Of a stretch of 64,000 nucleotides of DNA, positions 60,001-64,000 are shown piece by piece (the first letter of the stretch is position 1; the number at the start of each line of letters is the position of its first letter). This DNA comes from Sporosarcina luteola. GTDB taxonomy: Bacteria > Bacillota > Bacilli > Bacillales_A > Planococcaceae. The position numbers were made by a program, and so were the translations under genes. The notes beneath the pieces were generated by a model that did not search any database, had not been told where the DNA came from, and was given only the letters and a program-made list of their open reading frames with translations. Location: contig NZ_JAMBOI010000002.1 of NCBI RefSeq assembly GCF_023715535.1, forward strand, positions 248,001 through 312,000, read 5' to 3'.

Positions 60001-61324
60001 ACTCGATGATTGTGTCATACACCGCGGATAGACCTGTCGTCTCCACATCAAATACGACAAATGTATCGTTTTCGAGCTCTCGATGCTGCTCGTCAAAGAC
60101 AATCGGCACACCATCATCCACTAAGTTCGCTTCTAATCCGAACAACACTTTTATGCCATGCTTCTTGCCCGCAGAATAAGCTTCAGGAAACGATTGGACA
60201 TTTGCATGATCGGTAATTGCAACTGCAGGATGCCCCCATTTCGCAGCCTGAGCGACTAATGCCGATGCCGATGTTACTGCATCCATTTGACTCATTGTCG
60301 TATGCGCATGCAATTCAATCCGTTTCCGGTCTTCAGGTGCGCTGTCCTTTCTGATGACTGGAGTGACTTCCATGATGTCCTGGGCCATCATGATAAGATC
60401 GCGAACGAATGTATCGTTCTGGATGCTGCCCCTCGCACGTACCCATGCACCTTTTTTCAACGTTTTCATGAGCTCTGCATCTTCGTTATCCCTAGAAAAC
60501 ATTTTCACAAGAATGGAATCTGTGTAATCCGTCACTTTTATTGTGAGCAATGATCGGCCGCTTCTCAATTCCCTAACCTCCGCATCGAAAACGTAACCTT
60601 CGATTGTTAGGCGTCTTTCTTCATCCTGTATTTCCTGGATGCCGATGATTGGTTCATCCGGTTTGATCGGGACTCCCAAAACAAATGGTCTGTTCCCGAA
60701 ATCCCCGTTCTCTTTCTTCATTGCTTCCATCTTTTGAAGGTTGGCTAGGGCATTCTTGGCATACGCTTCTTCTTCCGCTTGTTTTTGCGCCATGAAAGCA
60801 AGTATTTCTGCTTCATTATTTTCCGCTTCCTCAGAAATCGTGAATTCGATTGCCATGGATGGAAAACCGAAAGATTCATAAACCTCTGCGATTATACGGC
60901 CATATTTATTTTTCATCGTTTGTTGTTCAAAATCATTTACGCAAGTCAATGTCATTTTCTCGCCAACGAGTACTGGCTTTTGTCCGGCAAGCCTCTCGCG
61001 GATCGGCGGCGACATATCCCGCATTTCCTGCAAGACAAATGGCCAATAGCCGACGATCAGTTCTGGATCCCCTTCTTTCGTCCGCACAGTAATTTGAATG
61101 CGTACTGCGGCGATGGACGTAAAGGCTTCTGTCATCCTTTGTTGGAATAACTGAAAGACTTGGACGGGCAATGTTTTTTCAAGCTCCACATTAAATTGCC
61201 ACATTCTAGATTTACGGTGAATATCGACCCGTTCTAATGTTCCGTGTTCGAAATGTACAATAGTTTGATCATCTGCCATACCGATTTGTTGCAACAATGT
61301 CAGCAACTTCAATTTCGCATCCAT
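57008..61324 (-). CDS. polC: DNA polymerase III subunit alpha, PolC type
   Basis: Replicative polymerase of low-GC Gram-positives with built-in 3'-5' proofreading. 1438 residues: N-terminal domains, OB fold (near 240-320), PHP domain split around the exonuclease (start [18 protein letters not shown], near 335), exonuclease with FDVETTGLS (near 425) and DMGFFYE, then palm and fingers ([27 protein letters not shown]). A zinc-binding cysteine group CPSCKLSEF...CPSCG typical of PolC is present. ATG with GGGGGG upstream. It follows proS through a terminator. Confidence 0.98.
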   Translation of the reverse strand: MDAKLKLLTLLQQIGMADDQTIVHFEHGTLERVDIHRKSRMWQFNVELEKTLPVQVFQLFQQRMTEAFTSIAAVRIQITVRTKEGDPELIVGYWPFVLQEMRDMSPPIRERLAGQKPVLVGEKMTLTCVNDFEQQTMKNKYGRIIAEVYESFGFPSMAIEFTISEEAENNEAEILAFMAQKQAEEEAYAKNALANLQKMEAMKKENGDFGNRPFVLGVPIKPDEPIIGIQEIQDEERRLTIEGYVFDAEVRELRSGRSLLTIKVTDYTDSILVKMFSRDNEDAELMKTLKKGAWVRARGSIQNDTFVRDLIMMAQDIMEVTPVIRKDSAPEDRKRIELHAHTTMSQMDAVTSASALVAQAAKWGHPAVAITDHANVQSFPEAYSAGKKHGIKVLFGLEANLVDDGVPIVFDEQHRELENDTFVVFDVETTGLSAVYDTIIELAAVKVVNGELKETFERFANPHHPLSSTTIELTGITDDMVKDAPEVSEVIKDFKEFIGDAILVAHNASFDMGFFYEASKKAGLHDKNYPVIDTLELARFLYPEMRNHRLNTLAKKFDIELTQHHRAIYDTEATAYLFIRLMKEAATEKGIEYLDDFNKHIGEGDAYKRSRPSHCTLLATDDEGLKNLFKLVSISHMSYFYRVPRIPRSLLMKYRKGLLVGSGCDKGEVFEGLMQKSMEEVEEIAGFYDYLELHPKPAYSHLIELELIRDEWNLEDIMRKMIKLGKKVGLPVCATGNVHYIDETDATYRQVLVRSQGGANPMNRHSLPEVHFRTTDEMLEHFSFLGKEVAEEIVIDNPQAVADRIGDVKVIKDDLYTPTIVGADDDVRELTYSTARHIYGEQLPEIIEARIEKELKSIIDNGFAVIYLISHKLVKKSLDDGYLVGSRGSVGSSLVATMMEITEVNPMPPHYVCPSCKLSEFFDDGSVGSGFDLPDKACPSCGAMFRKDGQDIPFETFLGFNGDKVPDIDLNFSGEYQAHAHNYTKELFGEDYVYRAGTIGTVAEKTAYGYVRGYMNDNNLHLRGAEIDRLVQGCTGVKRNTGQHPGGIIVVPDNMEIFDFTPIQFPADDAGSSWRTTHFDFHSIDNNLLKLDILGHDDPTMIKMLEDLSGIDPKTIPPDDEGVMALFSGTSSLGVTEEQIDCKTGTLGVPEFGTRFVRQMLEETKPSTFSELIQISGLSHGTDVWLGNAQELIQNKICQLSDVIGCRDDIMVYLIYQGLEPAMAFKIMESVRKGKGLTPEFEEAMKANQVPGWYIDSCKKIKYMFPKAHAAAYVLMALRIAYFKVHHPIMYYAAYFTVRATDYDLATMTKGNASIRAKIKEINDKGLEASPKEKNLLTVLEISLEMCERGFSFAKPDLYKSDATEFLIDGNQLIPPFDAIPSLGTNVAKAIVEARKDGIFLSKEDLQQRGRVSKTVIEYMDSLGCLEGMPDSNQLSLF

Positions 61325-61343
61325 ATGTATCCCCCCGCTTCGT

Positions 61344-61387
61344 ACAGTGAAAAGAAGGGAAGTACCGGTTTCCGGCCTCCCCTCCCT
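61344..61387 (-). terminator. proS terminator
   Basis: AGGGAAGTACCGG (61356-61368) pairs imperfectly with CCGGCCTCCCCTCCCT (61372-61387); the minus strand continues TCTTTTCAC. Position directly after proS supports a terminator. Confidence 0.7.
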
Positions 61388-61399
61388 ACCATTTATTTT

Positions 61400-63100
61400 T
61401 CAACCAAAAAAGGCTTGCAGCTTTTCAGTAACTTCTTCTTTTTGCCACTCGACGGTTTCGCCTGTGCTCCTGAATTTCACTTCAATGATCCCTTCCTGCG
61501 CTTTCTTGCCGATTGTCAAACGAACTGGCAATCCGATAAGATCTGAATCCGTGAACTTCACACCCGGTCGCACGTCACGGTCGTCATGTAAAATTTCATA
61601 TCGGTATGATTTCAGCAGATGATAAAGCTCATCCGACAGTTTTGATTGCGCTTCATCCTTCATATTGATCGTTACGAGGTGAATATCATACGGGGAAATA
61701 TGCTTCGGCCATTTCAACCCATTTGCATCATTATGCTGCTCAGCGACTGCAGCCAAGATCCTTGAAACGCCAATGCCATAGCACCCCATGATATAAGGTT
61801 GGGCCTTGCCGTTTTCATCGAGGTACGTCGCTTTCATCGGTGCGCTATAAGCAGTTCCTAATTTAAAGATGTGGCCAAGTTCAATTCCTTTGGCAAATCG
61901 GATCGTTCCAATACCGTCCGGTGAAGGATCCCCTTCCCTGATGTATCTTAGATCTAAATAACGTTCAATAGCAAAATCACGCTCAGGATTAACATTCATC
62001 AAGTGGTATCCATCTTCATTTGCCCCACAAACGCCATTTACGACCTTTTCGACCGCAAAATCGGCATACACTTTCAAGTCTAGAGGAAGTTTGACAGGAC
62101 CTATGGAACCAGCTTTGCAAGAAAGCATTTCCTCAATCTCGTTTTCAGTAGCAAGGTTGATATCCTTTGCTTGCAATGCATTTTTCAACTTGATTTCGTT
62201 GATGTCATCATCACCGCGTGACAGAACGACAACTAGCCTTTCATCCACTTTGAAGAGGAGCGTTTTTATCACTTTAGAAGGATCTACATTTAAGAACTCC
62301 GCCACTTCTGCAATCGTTCTCTTTCCTGGCGTATCTACCTTCACAAGCTCTTTCAACGTTTCTGTGGATTTTACATATTCGGTAGTGACTTCGGCCATTT
62401 CAATATTTGCGGCATATGAGGAAGCGTCGCTGTAAGCGATCGTATCTTCTCCGATATCGGACAATGCCATGTACTCATGCGTTCCATCGCCACCGATTGA
62501 TCCGCCATCAGCAATGACAGCCCGGAAATCCAAACCGAGTCTCGAAAAGATATTCGAGTATGCCTGCATCATTTCATTGTACTTCTCTTCTAGACTTTCT
62601 TTTGTTGAATGGAATGAATATGCATCCTTCATGATGAATTCCCTGCCGCGAAGCAGTCCGAACCGCGGTCGTTTTTCGTCCCTGAACTTCGTCTGGATCT
62701 GAAAGACCGTCAGCGGCAGTTTTTTATAGGATTTCACTTCATCCCGAATTAGAGATGTAACCACTTCTTCATGAGTTGGGCCTAAAGCCAATTGACGATC
62801 ATGTCGATCTTTCAGCCTGAAAAGTTCAGCTCCGTACGAAGACCATCGCCCTGACTCTTCCCAAAGTTCGGACGGCTGCAACGTCGGCATGAATATTTCA
62901 ACAGCATCAATCGCCTCCATCTCCTCCCGTATGATGTTCTCAATCTTCCGTATCACTTTTTTCGCAAGCGGAAGGAAAGAATAAACACCACTCATATGTT
63001 GGCGGATATATCCTGCCCGGAGCAGAAGTTGATGGGAAATGATATCGGCATCCGTCGGTATTTCACGCATAGTCGGGATGAATGTCCGTGATTGTTTCAT
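61400..63100 (-). CDS. proS: prolyl-tRNA synthetase
   Basis: Class II aminoacyl-tRNA synthetase, bacterial-type with an editing insertion. 566 residues. Class II core motifs are visible in [42 protein letters not shown] (in two parts) and [14 protein letters not shown]; the INS editing domain lies about 230-390. ATG with GAGGTGA upstream. It follows rasP by 37 bp, and I see no T-box leader before it. Confidence 0.97.
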   Translation of the reverse strand: MKQSRTFIPTMREIPTDADIISHQLLLRAGYIRQHMSGVYSFLPLAKKVIRKIENIIREEMEAIDAVEIFMPTLQPSELWEESGRWSSYGAELFRLKDRHDRQLALGPTHEEVVTSLIRDEVKSYKKLPLTVFQIQTKFRDEKRPRFGLLRGREFIMKDAYSFHSTKESLEEKYNEMMQAYSNIFSRLGLDFRAVIADGGSIGGDGTHEYMALSDIGEDTIAYSDASSYAANIEMAEVTTEYVKSTETLKELVKVDTPGKRTIAEVAEFLNVDPSKVIKTLLFKVDERLVVVLSRGDDDINEIKLKNALQAKDINLATENEIEEMLSCKAGSIGPVKLPLDLKVYADFAVEKVVNGVCGANEDGYHLMNVNPERDFAIERYLDLRYIREGDPSPDGIGTIRFAKGIELGHIFKLGTAYSAPMKATYLDENGKAQPYIMGCYGIGVSRILAAVAEQHNDANGLKWPKHISPYDIHLVTINMKDEAQSKLSDELYHLLKSYRYEILHDDRDVRPGVKFTDSDLIGLPVRLTIGKKAQEGIIEVKFRSTGETVEWQKEEVTEKLQAFFG

Positions 63101-63137
63101 GAAGATTTCACCTCGAATTTCTTTATTGGGCTATATT

Positions 63138-64000
63138 TTAAAAAAAGAATCGTTGTATGTCATTCCAGGTGACAACGAGCATGAGAACCATCAGTAACAT
63201 GATGCCAACAAAATGGACCATACCCTCTTTCTGTTTATCGATGGGTTTCCCTCGGACTCCTTCAAATAGGAAGAAGAGCAATCTTCCGCCGTCCAATGCA
63301 GGCAGCGGCAACAGATTCATGATTCCCAGGTTGATGCTTAACACGGCGGCCCAGTTCATAAGGGAAAACACACCCCATTGAGCGACCTCCTCTGTCGCTT
63401 TGTAAATGCCGACAGGTCCGCTTAGTGCGTCAATTGTAAATTTGCCGGTGACGAGCATACCGAGAAGTTCGAATATCCTTTTCATCCAGCTAAACGTTTG
63501 CTCCGCACCAAAGGCGAATGCTTTCAACGCACTCTTTTCAACTGGACTTTCATACATGACACCAATCTGTCCGAATTCATTTCCATCTTTGACAACTTTC
63601 TCAGGAACGACCGCCAATGTCACCATTTCACCGGCTCTTTCCACCTTCAATTGAAGATTGTTACCGGGATTTTCCTGGATTGTTGCAGTGAATTCCTGCC
63701 AACTTTCAATCGGTTGTCCGTCCACTTCCTTAACGAAGTCTCCTGCTTCCATACCAGCTGCATAAGCAGGACTATCAGTGACAACTTCTTTAATAATAGG
63801 CTCGTTTGTCGGGATTCCATGAAGAAGACCGATCGCCAAGAAGATGAAAAACGCGAGGATGAAATTGAATAAGGGACCGGCAAAAATAGCCATCGCCCTG
63901 CTTCCCAAGGACTTCGAATCGAATTGGCGATCATAAGGCGCAATGAGCGTCTCCTGCCCTTTTTCATAGATGACAGCATTCCGGGAAATTCCATATTTTA
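63138..64000 (-). CDS. rasP: site-2 protease RseP/RasP (partial, N-terminus outside window)
   Basis: Intramembrane zinc metalloprotease that cleaves anti-sigma factors such as RsiW and signal-peptide remnants. The frame stays open to the window edge, so the N-terminal part with HExxH is missing; the visible N-terminal residues (IAPYDRQFDSKSLGSRAMAIFAG) match RasP after that motif. A PDZ domain (KEVVTDSPAYAAGMEAGDFVKEV) and the C-terminal LPALDGGR metal-ligand motif in a membrane helix are seen. It lies directly upstream of proS. Confidence 0.95.
   Translation of the reverse strand, partial: KYGISRNAVIYEKGQETLIAPYDRQFDSKSLGSRAMAIFAGPLFNFILAFFIFLAIGLLHGIPTNEPIIKEVVTDSPAYAAGMEAGDFVKEVDGQPIESWQEFTATIQENPGNNLQLKVERAGEMVTLAVVPEKVVKDGNEFGQIGVMYESPVEKSALKAFAFGAEQTFSWMKRIFELLGMLVTGKFTIDALSGPVGIYKATEEVAQWGVFSLMNWAAVLSINLGIMNLLPLPALDGGRLLFFLFEGVRGKPIDKQKEGMVHFVGIMLLMVLMLVVTWNDIQRFFF

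Noticed and set aside
63101-63137. T-box leader before proS.
   Set aside because: Only 37 bp separate proS from rasP, and no T-box motif or terminator is present.

Overview
The window is a chromosomal segment from an endospore-forming Bacillales bacterium. Gene order follows the Bacillus subtilis block from rasP/proS/polC through nusA-infB, rpsO-pnp, spoVF-asd-dapA, spoIIIE, ymfCFHIKM, pgsA-cinA-recA, rny-ymdB-spoVS, miaB-ymcA-cotE, mutSL, miaA-hfq and lexA-yneAB-ynzC to tkt. Protein sequences and moderate GC suggest a Sporosarcina-like Planococcaceae member; that placement is inference. Sporulation genes (cotE, spoVS, both dipicolinate synthase subunits, the SpoIIIE-type translocase) mark an endospore former. 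Nearly all genes lie on the minus strand; only lexA and a UPF0126 membrane protein are on the plus strand.

Layout by plus coordinate. 1-6.4 kb: transketolase, the SOS cassette ynzC-yneB-yneA divergent from lexA around a cluster of LexA-like boxes, ynbB and the UPF0126 gene. 6.4-19.1 kb: hfq, miaA, a lipase-like hydrolase, glpD and glpK (inserted between miaA and mutL), mutL, mutS, cotE, ymcA (ricA) and miaB. 19.3-27.3 kb: spoVS, ymdB, RNase Y, recA with promoter and SOS box, cinA, pgsA, a RodZ-like protein and ymfK. 27.4-36.6 kb: ymfI, ymfH, ymfF, a complete nucleoside (BMP-type) ABC importer and its probable GntR regulator. 36.7-46.3 kb: ftsK/spoIIIE, RNase J2, dapA, asd, dpaB, dpaA, ymxH and an M16 protease. 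46.3-51.1 kb: pnp, rpsO, ribF and truB. 51.1-56.7 kb: the rimP-nusA-ylxR-ylxQ-infB-ylxP-rbfA translation operon. 57-64 kb: polC, proS and the C-terminal part of the RseP/RasP site-2 protease, cut by the window edge.

Themes: RNA turnover (RNase Y, RNase J2, PNPase, Hfq, RicA), DNA repair and SOS (LexA, RecA, MutSL, YneA), EF-P modification candidates (YnbB, YmfI, YmfF/YmfH) and lysine/dipicolinate synthesis (Asd, DapA, DpaAB). Start codons other than ATG are common, usually behind a strong ribosome binding site.

I found no mobile element, prophage, CRISPR array, rRNA or tRNA, and no convincing new multi-gene system. The features most worth attention are local: an apparent CTG start and a His-rich tail in CotE, a 54-bp tandem repeat in infB, a Val at the phospho-His position of GlpK, a cysteine-free RicA, terminators abutting the ribosome binding sites of pgsA and ftsK, a terminator-like leader before rimP, and three hairpin-type intergenic elements.
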